The translations under genes and the position numbers were made by a program. Of a DNA stretch of 64,000 nt, positions 38,285 to 48,762 are shown piece by piece; the stretch's first letter is position 1, and every line of letters starts with the position of its first letter. The notes under the pieces were generated by a model, which was given only the letters and a program-made list of their open reading frames with translations, had not been told where the DNA came from and ran no database searches. The DNA is from Zygnema cylindricum (taxonomy: Eukaryota; Streptophyta; Zygnematophyceae; Zygnematales; Zygnemataceae). Location of the stretch: assembly GCA_037447655.1 (NCBI GenBank), contig JBBHKE010002973.1:620954-684953 (forward strand), read 5' to 3'.

Positions 38285-38441
38285 TGCATCGTCGATAGAT
38301 TCATTTTCCTGAATTCCTGGAAGACAAATTGCCCCTTATCCTCTACCCCTTTCTCAAATTGATTCTCCAAACCTACCCAACATTCATGAGCACTTCCATA
38401 AGCTAGAAAATGATCTAAAACCGATCCATGGCAACTTTGCA

Positions 38442-39053
38442 TCAAACCGTTAGTAGCCGCGATATCTTTTCGTTTCCATAATTTTTACCAAGGGGATCTT
38501 TCGGTTCCCTCTCCTCTCCGTTCACAATTCTCCACAAAATTTTCAAAATTAATTCTCTATTAATATACTTTTTCCAAACAGCATAATTTGATCCATTAAA
38601 TAAAACAGTTTTTCTCGATATACGAAAATCCCCCTCAACATCGGTCTCACTACGGAGATCTAAATCTTCTTCCTCAACTTTCCCTTTACCTCTATGATTT
38701 TTCTCCCTCTTTTTCTTCTTACCTTCACCTTCGGAGTCATCATCATCACTCTCATCATTTGGATCTAGATCCGGATCGCCAAGCACTTGCAACTTGCCCC
38801 TTTGGACAGCCGAGAGCCGTTCATCGAAGGTGCGAACAAGTCCATCGAACAAGATCCTGGGTTGCTCCTTAGACAAAGTAACATTCACATTAACTTCATT
38901 CTTTTTCTGCCCGAACGGATCACTCGGAAGCTCCTCATCGAACTGCTCGCCACTGAAGCCTTTCTCACTCGGTTCCCGCGATGAGTCGGGTTGCTCCGGT
39001 GGAGGAGCAAAAGTCGGTGCAGGAGACCAAACAGGTTTCTTTTTCCTCCCCAT
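38442..39053 (-). CDS. Gag N-terminal part of element 3
   Basis: 203 codons from an ATG about 60 bp inside the PBS. Pro/Ser/Glu-rich start, an acidic DPNDESDDDDSEGEGKKKK segment, then FRISRKTVLFNGSNYAVWKKYINREL, the typical copia gag opening (NGxNYxxWK). The following UBN2 core starts in another frame. Confidence 0.8.
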   Translation of the reverse strand: MGRKKKPVWSPAPTFAPPPEQPDSSREPSEKGFSGEQFDEELPSDPFGQKKNEVNVNVTLSKEQPRILFDGLVRTFDERLSAVQRGKLQVLGDPDLDPNDESDDDDSEGEGKKKKREKNHRGKGKVEEEDLDLRSETDVEGDFRISRKTVLFNGSNYAVWKKYINRELILKILWRIVNGEEREPKDPLGKNYGNEKISRLLTV

Positions 39054-39110
39054 AATAGCAACACTAGCCAGATTCTACTCACAAAATATCCTACAAACTA
39101 AATAGCAAAA

Positions 39111-39125
39111 CCCGCTCCGATACCA
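39111..39125 (-). other. Primer-binding site of element 3 (tRNA-iMet 3' end)
   Basis: The minus strand reads TGGTATCGGAGCGGG, two bases from the LTR, sharing TGGTATCGGAGC with element 1. Confidence 0.85.
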
Positions 39126-39576
39126 ATTGTTAAAACTACACAGAAACACAAAGGATCGACTTACTTCTCAATAATCAACCAAGATAATGCACAACGGAAG
39201 CTTACACATAAATAAATCTCAATCACCACATAACATATCACATCGACAAAATATAAATATATTGAGCCGAAGCTTTTCCAAAACAATCGCTCACTCTTAC
39301 CAATCTAACTCACTCAGATTCCTAACTCACATTTATCACTTATTCTCACTCACACTCACACTCACACTGAATACATTTTGATGATCACAATATTAATTTA
39401 TTTCCTAACTCTACTCACACACTAAATACTCTCTATAATGATAAAGAACAAATACACCTGAAATCAATACATAACAAACAGTCCCTAAACATAACGACCA
39501 CATGCACTCTGAGTGACAAACTTCGACGTCCGATACCGTCCGCGTGAGTCTCACGTACACCAGCAATACAAATCCC

Positions 39577-39586
39577 NNNNNNNNNN
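39577..39586. other. Assembly gap (10 N)
   Basis: Ten N directly follow 61 bp that do not match the element 3 LTR, so sequence order here is uncertain. Confidence 1.
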
Positions 39587-39838
39587 TCTCTCCATCTCTC
39601 TTAAATTTGAAAAGAAAATCCTCCACCAAGGGCATTCCACACACTCGTGTTTTATCCTAAACATTATTTGATTAAATTTTTTTTAAGATTTGTTTTATTT
39701 GACTTGAAGAATGAGCAACGAAACCTTGTACATAAAATACTGTGACTACAATAACAATGCCTTCGTCTAAATTAACAATAAAAGAAAATAAAAATCCCAC
39801 TATTCAAAAGTGTCATAATTTTTTTAAATTCTTAACAT

Positions 39839-41107
39839 TCACCTTAATTCTTGTAAAACCTCTTGATCAACCTCTCTGGTGCTCTCCAAAATCCAAATTC
39901 TAACATTTTCACCTTTGCTCTCTAAAACCCCTTTATTCCCCTTCCCTACTTTAAAAGGCGATTCAAATTTCTCTAACATTTCTTTTACCATTCGGTGAAT
40001 CGGACTCTCTCTTTGCTTCGTGCTATGCCTACCCCAACCCGTGACGATTGTCACACTAGTTGCCACGTTGCAACCATCCGACAGCTTTATCCAAATCTCC
40101 GAAAGCCACATTAGCACAAAAAGGCGAGCCGAAAATAAGTGTAACCCGTGAAGGTCAATAGACCACTTAGAGTTTTGCCAGGTGGTACAACGAGACCAAA
40201 TACTTTGATTTAACATGCTAAACAATATCTCTCCCTTTCCATCACATCTCTCTCTTGCTTTCGTTTTTAGCCTATGAAAACTTGTCGCCCAATGAGAGTT
40301 TGCCACGTCTTGATTCTCAGATAAGGCACTGTTTTTTGGAATTACTCCCTTTGTACCCTCCCCTAAACTATTTACAATTGTATTTATAGTATCCAAACTT
40401 AACTCCGTTTCTACCGACAAAGTCCTTTCAAATGTTTGTATGCCTTTGTCGTACTCTCGCAAACTCAAATATCCCCTAAGAATCTCATTTTGAAGTTGTG
40501 ATTCAGAATTTATACCCACTTTGTTCCCTTCGATTTCCTTTAATACTTGTTCGAATCTTTTCAGTTGCCCAGAATTCGCATATATTCGCAGTAAATTACA
40601 ATAAAGTTCAACGATAGAGGACAAATTTTGATCGATGACCTCAGCGATTAGGCCAGCTATTTTGTCTGGTCTGTTGGCCTTTCTATAAGCCACTCCTAGT
40701 CGACCACACGAACGTTCCACTAGCTCCATTTCCTCCTCCTCCTCTCTTTTTTCTTCCTTTACCCCTTTTAAACCCTTTTGCAAACATGGATCCATCTCGA
40801 TTTGCTGAAAATTTGATAACTTGTCCCCTTTTGGAATGACTTCCCAATTTTCTCCCTCGTTTTCTCCCTCATTATGTCTCCTTCTCCTCTCTCTCCTCTG
40901 AAGAACTTCCTTATTCAACTCAAAGAATAGTTTCGCGGCCTTCTTCCATTGGCCAATGCCACTGTAGGCCTATATAAGAGCCTCTATGGCCTCTAGTTCA
41001 AAGAATATATTGTCTTGTCCCTGTTTTGTCTTATTCGATGTTGCCAGCTGGCTGACAACAAGATTTGCCAGCTCGCAGTCTTCAATCTCTTCTATAACAC
41101 TCTCTTC
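39839..41107 (-). CDS. PPR-SMR protein, C-terminal exon, with an in-frame amber codon
   Basis: The minus-strand frame of 359 codons from ATG 40918 to the TGA at 39839-39841 contains helical PPR-like repeats (IVELYCNLLRIYANSGQLKRF and ILRGYLSLREYDKGIQTFER). It ends in a C-terminal SMR domain with the IDLHG motif and TGWGRHS loop, then an FESPFKVGKGNKGV stretch. The frame continues upstream through EAIEALI and AYSGIGQWKKAAKLFFELNKE, which form one PPR motif except for a TAG at 40970-40972. A 3' splice site (TTTCTGTTTTAG) is plausible at 41108. Plant PPR-SMR proteins act mostly in chloroplasts or mitochondria on RNA; no N-terminal exon or targeting peptide was found. Either the gene is recently broken, or a splice or assembly detail removes the stop. 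Confidence 0.8.
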
Positions 41108-41583
41108 TAAAACAGAAACGAGTCGAGCGAGAACATGAAAAGGGGGAGAAACGGACCAATTTTTTTGAAAGGAGAGGTATACCAGCAAAACAGAAAGGCC
41201 AGCGGAAATTTCAACATAACTGGGGGAAATCAACAAAGAAAAAAAACGAAGTCAAAAGTGAAAAGTGAGAAGGAAAAAGGAAAAAGAGATACAATAGAAA
41301 GAGGAATTGGAACTGTATATTTTTTTGTGATTATGTAAAAGTCGCAGGCAAAATGTAGATAAATTTGGGAAAGTGAATGATTTTCACGTCCCATACAAAA
41401 ATTTGTCTGGAAAATTTGTAATTGGAACAAAAGATCTTTATCCTTTACTCATCATTGCGTCATTAGGGCTAATATGGCAAGAAAAAACTCTCGAGTGACT
41501 ATGACATCAAATACATTTTGATGTGTAGAAAAGAAGACAAAAAGGTTGAAACGAACAGCTCGGTCTAGAGCCAGAGGTAAACC

Positions 41584-41756
41584 AATGTCCAATGTCTAAT
41601 CTCCAATGTCCAATGTTCAATGTCTAATGTCCAATGTCCAAAGTCCAATGTCCAATATCCAATATCCAATGTCCAATGTTCAATGTCCAATGTCCAAAGT
41701 CTAATGTCCAATGTCAAATGTCCAATGTCCAATGTCCAATGTCTAACGCCCAAAGT
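41584..41756. repeat. Heptamer tandem repeat (CCAATGT)n
   Basis: About 24 units of CCAATGT with variants CTAATGT and CAAAGT. Frames through it (on both strands) are repeat translations. The sequence to 42167 contains no recognised gene. Confidence 0.93.
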
Positions 41757-42167
41757 CCTATGCTCCCGTCACGTCGCTCCTTGTATTTCCCAACTGTCTT
41801 CTTCTCACCTCCCAGCCAGTTGTCTCTCGCCCATGTGCTCCTCTATTACCTCCATCTGCAGTCTTCTTGGAAGTTTCCTCGCTCTTCTCATTGCCACCTG
41901 GCGCTTCTCAGGCTCGTTTTTCACACGTGTGAGATGCAACACGAATCAGGCACAAGGATTGCTCACAAATCGGCTCATGCCTTTCCTTTCGTCTCGTAGA
42001 GGACGACCCCATGAAAGAACACAACTTGGAGCCCTATATTCCCCTTTTAAATCCTGTAAAACGTCAAATTTTGTGGGAAATGTTAGTGTTTTTTTAGTTA
42101 GGGTTGAAAGAAAGTGGAAAGCAAAATGGATATTCGAAAATGACGTGGCCAAAGGTGACATTATGAT

Positions 42168-42474
42168 TCGGAGGGAGGAGAGAGAGAGGGAGGAGAGAGA
42201 GAGAGAGGGAGGAGAGAGAGAGAGGGGAGAGAGAGAGGGGGGGGAGAGAGAGAGGGGGGGGGAAGAGAGAGAGAGGGAGGGGAGAGGGAGGAGGGAGGAG
42301 AGGAGAGAAAGAGGAGAGGAGGGAGGGGAGGAGGAGAGAGGGAGGAGAGAGGAGAGAGGGGAGGAGAGGAAGGAGGAAGGGAGGAGGGAGGGAGGGAGGG
42401 AGGGAGGAGGGAGAGGAGGGAGGAGGAGGGGCGAGAGAGAGAGAGAAGAGAGAGAAAGAGAGAGATAGAGAAAT
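42168..42474 (+). repeat. Polypurine tract, about 300 bp
   Basis: GGAGGGAGAGAG-type run that ends exactly where a truncated MITE begins. Confidence 0.95.
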
Positions 42475-42657
42475 ATGTACGAATACCTTATTTTCATTAG
42501 AGGATATTAGCGTGCCAAATTAGAAAACTTAAATAAATTAGAGTAAACTTCATAGTTGAAACAACTATATCGCATAAATTAGCGTTTATTACTCTAATTC
42601 TTTTTTTTAATTTTTTTTACTCTAAATTTTTCATTACTCTAATTACGATTCGCGGTG
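42475..42657. mobile_element. TA-flanked MITE, right third only
   Basis: From ATGTACGAATACC to CGATTCGCGGTG followed by TA, homologous to 28430-28601. The left two thirds are replaced by the purine tract. Confidence 0.85.
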
Positions 42658-43927
42658 TACTGTATAGACTCTACTGAAGTGGAACGTACCTACAAAACCT
42701 TTAATACTTCTCGTTTTTTGGTTACCTGGCCGTACCCAATTTTTTTTTTTTTTTTTCCCGTATCACCCGGCCGAATCCGGCCGGCCCCCAAAATTTTGCA
42801 CCCTAATCCGTTCCGGATCCGAGGCAGTCGGCTGGGTACGGATTGGGTACGGATTCGGGTACCCGATTGCGACCTCTGGTGTACGGTTGTCGGCCGTTGA
42901 CGTGAAAGCTAAAAGTTTCAATTACTCAGTAAATGAAAGCGACAATTTGTCTTTCATCATTTTTCGTCCTACTCTACGTACAGTGATAAATGCGTACTAT
43001 TAATTAACTAGAAATGGACCATTGGGTCAATTTGTCTTATTAATTCAATCATTGGGGCCATTGGGTCAATTTGTCTTATTAATCCAATCATTGGGGCCAT
43101 TGGGTCAATTTGCCTTATTAATCGAATTGGGGCCATTGGCTCAATTTGTCTTATTAATCCAATCATTGGGGCCATTGGGTCAATTTGCCTTATTAATCCA
43201 ATCATTGGGGCCATTGGGTCAATGTCTTATTAATCCAATCATTGGGGCCAAAGGGTCAATTTATCTTATTAATCCAACCATTGGGGCAATTGGGGCAATT
43301 GGGTCAATTTGTCTTATATTGGGTCAATTTGTCTGATTAATCCGATCATTGGGGCCTTTGGGTCAATTTTCCTTAATAATCCAATCATTGGGGCCATTGG
43401 ATCAATTTGTGTTACTAATCCAATCATTGGGGCCATTGGGTCAATTTGTCTTATTAATCCAATCATTGAGCCCCAATCCAGTACTACTATAGTACAACAC
43501 TGCAATCATAGGATACTTAAATTCCAAGCGACAACAACTGTTGGCTAGAAATCTAAAACTAAATATCCGTTGACCCCAAAATCTTGTCACATTAGACGCT
43601 ATTTTTGAGCTATGAAACGATTGGTTGTGTCTACCGTATCAAACTATTCCCCCATTAATTATTTGCCACATGGCTAGCACAAACTAAACGAAAAAAAAAT
43701 CTCGTGAAGAACAAATCCAGGTCGAAACTTTTTTATCGAGCTGTTTTAAGCGGCTCAATGTTTGTCTAGCATTGGCTCCAAAATTTGGGCGAATCAAATT
43801 CCTTTCTGCTACAGCCAAAGAAGTATCTCAAAATCTTGTTTTTTTTATCTTCCTTAAAAAAAAGAAACACACTTGATAAAAAACCTTTAGAAACACACTT
43901 CATAAAAAACCTTTCTCTCTTTCTCCC

Positions 43928-44015
<88 letters not shown>
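42658..44015. repeat. Segmental duplication copy B
   Basis: Second copy of the 28604-29729 segment, in the same orientation, including the MITE end on its left and a (CT)n tract on its right. Confidence 0.93.
43015..43475. repeat. 39-bp minisatellite, about eleven copies
   Basis: Same unit as at 28955-29190 but about twice as many copies and with unit-length irregularities. Confidence 0.95.
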
Positions 44016-44020
<5 letters not shown>

Positions 44021-44062
44021 TGTCCCTCTCCCCCTCGCTCCTTCTCTCTCCCTTTTTATTTT
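43912..44062 (+). repeat. (CT)n tract
   Basis: About 100 bp of CTCTCT then CCCTCTCCCCC, ending before the exon-like blocks at 44112. Confidence 0.95.
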
Positions 44063-44111
44063 CATTTATTCATTCATTAAATAGCCAGTTCCTTAACTTG
44101 TTTGTATACAG

Positions 44112-44160
44112 GATTTGTTCGGATTTTGCGGACCTCCATCCACACTAATATTTGTATATT
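44112..44160 (+). pseudogene. Partial duplicate of the exon at 44277
   Basis: TATACAG precedes GATTTGTTCGGATTTTGCGG, matching the first 36 nt of the 44277 exon, after which similarity continues only in flanking intron-like sequence. No donor site is seen. Confidence 0.75.
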
Positions 44161-44276
44161 CCGTTTCTAAACAGTCTAATAATTTTCTTTTTAACTGATT
44201 CAGTGACTTATTTCTGTTTCCTTTTTATTCGTTTTTTTTGTATTTATTGATTTAATGTATTTGTTTATATGTACAG

Positions 44277-45164
44277 GATTTGTTGGGATTATGCGGATCT
44301 CCATCCACACTAAATTTGGTACCGGAGGGAACCCGAGTTAAAATATTTTCCTCGGATTCGTCCGATTCAGTTCCGTGTTCCGTTATTCATACCACAACGG
44401 AGGTAAGCAGCTAAACTGAAACGTTAACCTTTTTTTTTGTTTTCCTTAATTTTTTATTTATTATATTTTTTTTTTTACTTTTCATTTTCTTTTTAATATA
44501 GGAAAAAAAAAGTTATCTCAATTTATTGCTGGATTTTGAGATTTCAGTCATAAAAATTTAGAGGAAAAAAATTGTTAATTTATCTTACGATTTCATAAAA
44601 ATTCGAATATTAAATGTCGAACATCAGTTAAAATTTCTTTTATATTGCAAAATGTCAGTTTTATCTATATTTAAATTCAAATTATCATTAGTAAGACCAT
44701 TTTTTCTTTTTTTTAGCTTATACTTTAATCTTTATATCTTCTCATATATGAACTCTATATTTTGCATAACTCTTTACGTTTTCCATAATAACATTCCGTA
44801 AAAAAAATATGTAAAAACATTCCGCAAAAATATTCTGCGGAAAAATTCCTTAAAAACATTCCGGAAAAACATTCTGCAAAAACATTCCGTAAAAACATTC
44901 TGTACAAAACATTCTGCGAAACCATTTTGTATACTCTAAAATTGTTTCGTGTAAACAAGGATGATGATACTATTCCCTCGTTATTTTGTTGTTTTTCTGT
45001 CCCCCCCCCCCCTTTTTTTTTTTAAGGGAGACACTTGCAATATAATTGTTTCCACTTTTTGGAGTTTTTCAACTTTTCTCGATTCGAAAACTTTAGAAAA
45101 TATGAATTCTGGGATTCGATTAAATTGTTCAGACCCTGATAGCCCTTTGGACCCTCAGAAAGTG
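44277..45164 (+). CDS. Two exons of an unidentified gene (predicted)
   Basis: Exon-like block 44277-44402 (42 codons, opening DLLGLCGSPSTLNLVPEG) lies between TGTACAG and GTAAGC. Block 45027-45164 (46 codons, opening GDTCNIIVSTFWSF) lies between a C/T tract ending TTTAAG and GTAAGC. Both are phase 0 and open. A further open block after TTGGGGTAG at 45781 runs 61 codons to a stop at 45964-45966. I recognise no domain. An inverted decayed copy of the first block exists at 24610-24755. No start exon is identified. Alternatively these are chance open stretches in a repeat; coding status rests on splice signals and frame only. Confidence 0.35.
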
Positions 45165-45880
45165 GTAAGCAATTGGGCTTTAATCAATTATTTTAACATT
45201 TTTAAGAGGTTTTAAGAGTTTTTAAGAGTTTTTAAGAGTTTATTCTCATGTTTTTTTTAAGTTTTTGAATTTTTTTTCCCACTTTCGTTTATGGAAAACA
45301 GTTATTTTTTTTTGCTTTCAGTCATCTTTATTACTGTTATTGTTATTTAATTCATAAAGTTGTAACTGTTGTTCGTTATCGTTATTTTAATCGACATGGA
45401 TCTTTTTTTGCCGTCTTTTTTTTTCCTTTTATTTTGTTTTGGTAGGTTTGTGCACAGCGAAGTTCCAGTTGAAGGAAAATTCTCCGGTAAGAAAAGGGGA
45501 GGAAAGATGGTTTTTTTTTAACAAAATTAAATTCTTCGGCAAAATGTAATTTTTATCCTAGCAAACTATGTTTTTAGCGCTTGTTTTTTTTTCCTTTGTT
45601 CTTTTTTTGCAGAACTAATCGAATTCTGATTAAATTCTTTATTTCTAATTTTGTAATTTTTATGAACAATTTTACCGAGAATTTCTATCGCATTTTTTTG
45701 ACGATGTTAATAATTAGCCAATTTGAAACATTTATGGGAAAATTATAATTTTTATTTTTTTTGTCTTTTTGTTGGGGTAGGTTGGTACAGAAAAAAATGC
45801 GATAATCCCATGTGGACAAATTTGTACAAATAAAAAGAGACTCCCAGCAATAACTCTTTGTCCATCAGTTCTTTCAACCT
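45165..45880. other. Intron-like T-rich sequence
   Basis: Contains one further possible mini-exon (45462-45485, ending CCG then GTAAGA) and the start of the 61-codon open block at 45781. Otherwise non-coding. Confidence 0.35.
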
Positions 45881-45884
45881 ATTT

Positions 45885-46262
45885 AAAAAAAAAAAACTTT
45901 ATTTTGCCTTTACAACAAAATTTCCTATGGCATATGTACTACTACTGGTCAAATTTCTTTACCTAAGGGTAAAATCATTTGTGCTACTTAAAAATCGAGA
46001 AAAATATGGTCGACCATTAAAATTTGGGGGGAAACCGATTTCATTTTTGGACAAATTTGTACGAAGCAGATACAACTAAAAAAAAAAAACTACTTGTGAA
46101 GATGTTTTTACAAAATATTTTGGTCGTAATGGTACTTTACTTTGTCTTTACAACCAAACTACCAATAACATACGTGATGCTGGTCAAGGTTCTTCATCTA
46201 AGGATAAGACCAACTCTGTTCCTCAAAAATGGATAAAAATAAGGTCAACCATTAAATTTGGG
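45885..46262. repeat. Diverged direct repeat of about 150 bp, two copies
   Basis: 45885-46032 and 46115-46262 share CTTTACAAC-AAA, CATA-GT-CT-CTGGTCAA, CCTAAGG-TAA and a common end CCATTAAA-TTTGGGGG. Confidence 0.8.
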
Positions 46263-46667
46263 GGTGTTTGAAATCAATTAAGGCATTGTCTAGTTTAAAG
46301 CATTGTCTAGTTCTTCTCTAATATGACTGCCTACTTCTAGTCCTACACGCTACAATACAACTCTAGTACTTTAGTTTAGCGTTGTGTACTTCTTAAGTGG
46401 TTTGTACATACCTTTCTTAGTGTAGATTAATCTTATCATAGAACCACTTGTTGTTTGATTTTTTTTTTTATTGTAGCTAGTCTTATCTTCACTTGTTACG
46501 CCTAGGAATAGATATACCTTAAAGCGCCTTTCCTGCTGACCTATTCTTTAGGAACACTATGAGACTCTTATTATGTCTTCTTGTACATCGATTAATTAAA
46601 AGACACTTTTACGACAAACCTCTCCTTTGTTTTCTTTGTTTGCCATTACCTCACTTTGTCTTTTGTG
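46263..46667 (+). repeat. Old solo LTR related to element 4
   Basis: Aligns along its length with the element 4 LTR (shared GTACTTTAGTTTAGCGTT, GTACATACCTTT, AAAAGACACTT-ACGACAAACCTCTC) but with many changes. It abuts the element 4 LTR start and has no internal region of its own. Confidence 0.8.
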
Positions 46668-47133
46668 TGTTGAAATATACTTAAAGCATTCTACACTACT
46701 TGTTGTTCTCTACACTACTTTTATAGTCCTATTTGCTACGCTATAAGTCTAGTACTTTGGTTTAGCGTTCTATACTTTATTTAGTGGGATGTACATACCT
46801 TTATTAGAATTGATGATTCTTGCGCAGGATTTTTTTTAACTTAGATTCCTTTTACCGTAACTAGTTGTACCTTCCTAAGTTACGCTCTAGATTATATGTA
46901 CCTTTTAGAGCCTTTTCAGCTACCCCTTATTTCGTCTTACTATAAGACTCTCTTGTGTCGTCATGTAAATTTAACTAATCCAAAAGACACTCAAACGACA
47001 AACCTCTCACTTGTTTCTTTGTTTGTCGTTACTCCTTTCCTGTCTTCTCTATCTTGGCTTTTTTTTTCACTTTCGGCCTATTTTGATATTTCGTCATAGT
47101 AATCTTTTCGGCCTTTTCATGGCCTCTCATTCA
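46668..47133 (+). repeat. 5' LTR of element 4
   Basis: Starts TGTTGAAATATACTTAAAGC, ends GGCCTCTCATTCA. Contains the gag ATG at 47119. Confidence 0.93.
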
Positions 47134-47800
47134 ATATGTTATGGGCCTAGCCCTTCGTCTCTCTCAAACTTTGTGCCTAAATTTCAAGGCGACAATTTTT
47201 ATGACTGGAAGTTCCAAATCCAGCATTTGTTTTCTTTTGAAAAAAATTGGGGACACATTAATGACGCTCTCACGTTGCCTGTTCTTCCTGACTCCTCTCA
47301 CGCCACTTTTGCTACCGTTCAGGCAGCTGTCGCTTCATGGAAAGAGACAGATTATGTCGCGCTGTCTCATCTTGTCCTTTCTTTGGATGGCCAAATTGCG
47401 AATCGGATTCGCGAAGCAACAACTTATCATGAGGCGTGGCAGATTTTGTGTCGCGCCTACGAAAGTAACACTTGGCCACATCATCTGACAGTTCAACGGC
47501 GCTCAAAAAGATAAATCTAAGTCCATGCTTATCTTTATTCAACGAATTAAATCATTGGCTTGACGACTTAAATGTATTAATTACACTGTCACTCCTGAGG
47601 ATCTCATAAGTAATATTTTGGGTGGATTACCTCTTTCGTTTGACTCTTTTGCAAGTATAGTCACTACTGATGCGTCCTTTGTCACTTTGTCAGATCTCAC
47701 TAATCTCTAATTACACGAAGAGACGCGCTTAAATCTTAACAAACCTGTCGTTTCTAATGATGGTTCAGCGTTTATTGTCTCTTCCCCCAAGAAACTTCCA
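47119..47800 (+). pseudogene. Gag of element 4, starting inside the LTR
   Basis: ATG 47119 gives MASHSICYGPSPSSLSNFVPKF, then DNFYDWKFQIQHLF and SLDGQIANRIREATTYHEAW, the UBN2-type core. The frame shifts near 47495, continues with KSMLIFIQRIKSL and ISNILGGLPLSFDSF, and contains stops at about 47562 and 47708. The primer-binding site lies within the first codons after the LTR. Confidence 0.85.
47138..47147 (+). other. Primer-binding site of element 4 (half-tRNA iMet type)
   Basis: GTTATGGGCC five bases after the LTR matches the core of the element 2 site and the tRNA-iMet anticodon-loop complement. The match weakens after ten bases. Confidence 0.65.
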
Positions 47801-48571
47801 ATGATTGCAGGATCTCAACCATTTTGCAAATACTGCAACGAACGTGATCACGTCATCGACGCTTGCCCTACATTGGCTAGGAAACGAGAAAAGGACCGTA
47901 CGGTTGGGGGACCACGAGGACTTTCTACACCAAATCCAATTCCGAGGTCTTTGTCGTCTCCCCACGCATACCCACCGCCAACAAGTCATGTGGCGCACGC
48001 GACGGTTGACTTCAATTTGTCGTACGGCCCACCACCACTGTGGTACACAAGTCCTCCTTTTTACTATCCTCCTCCAAATCAGCAGGTTTCACCTGATGTT
48101 TTTCCCACGTCCACCCAAAATATTGGGTCTGCGTCATCTGCAATTGCACCTATCCCAAATATACCTCCCCCACTTCCCTCTGTGGACTATGGGTACGCTT
48201 TTTCGCAATCAGGTAATCCTTCTGATTGCCTAATTGACTCAGGCGCTTCTCATCACATGTGTTGTCAGCGTGACATAATGCTTAATATGGTTCCCCTAGC
48301 CATTCCTCTACGCATTTATTTAGGTAATAATATGATTCTAACCTCCAATCTCGTTGGACAAGTGCATATTAATTCCGGTTCGCACGCCTCTCGTCGAATC
48401 ATCTTGGACAAAGTTTATTTCGTACTTGACCTCGAAAATATTCTTTTTTCGGCTAGTTCAGCTTTGCGCCATGGGAGTTTTGGTGTCATCACTGAATTCA
48501 ACGTTCAATTTTTTCCTAAAAAATGGATCTCATTGGTACTGGCACTAGGATGGGCAATTTATATCTTTTAA
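47801..48571 (+). pseudogene. Zinc knuckle and protease of element 4
   Basis: Starts with CKYCNERDHVIDACP (CCHC), a long Pro/Ser/Tyr-rich spacer, then CLIDSGASHHMC, an intact aspartic protease motif, and the LGNNMILTSNLVGQV and LDKVYFVLDLENILF blocks of the pre-integrase boundary. A frameshift near 48535 ends this frame. Confidence 0.88.
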
Positions 48572-48762
48572 ATTTCTTTAATGATATTGCTCATGCTTCT
48601 TTAGCTCATTCTCCATCTTCTTCCTCTTTTTTGATATGGCATCTTTGATACGACCATCTTAATGGTGCTAGTCAAGCCTCCCTTTGAAAAGGGCTTGTAA
48701 ATGGCATCGACAATTTTAATGAAATCAAGATTGACTTTTGTCATGGTTGTATTCTTGGAAAA
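48572..48762 (+). pseudogene. GAG-pre-integrase of element 4
   Basis: WHL-YDHLNGAS and HGCILGKMPRLPF identify the module. Two TGA codons interrupt it (about 48648 and 48687). Confidence 0.75.

Larger units (their letters stand above)
36504..39515 (-). mobile_element. Gag-only LTR retrotransposon 3 (TR-GAG-like)
   Basis: LTR sequence at 36504-37131 and 39128-39515 shares about 270 bp of near-identity (from ACAAAATATAAATATATTGA to GCACTCTGAGTG). Each LTR is truncated on its outer side. Between them (37132-39127) the minus strand holds a PBS, a gag gene with two CCHC knuckles and a PPT-like CCCAATATGAGGGGG, but no protease, integrase or RT. This is the architecture described for non-autonomous TR-GAG elements. 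Confidence 0.85.

Noticed and set aside
41620-42468. 282-codon plus-strand frame
   Set aside because: Starts in the CCAATGT heptamer array and ends in a purine tract; the middle has no recognised domain and no conserved start.
43022-43336. CRISPR-like regular array
   Set aside because: The repeat units are contiguous 39-bp minisatellite copies with no unique spacers, in a eukaryotic genome.
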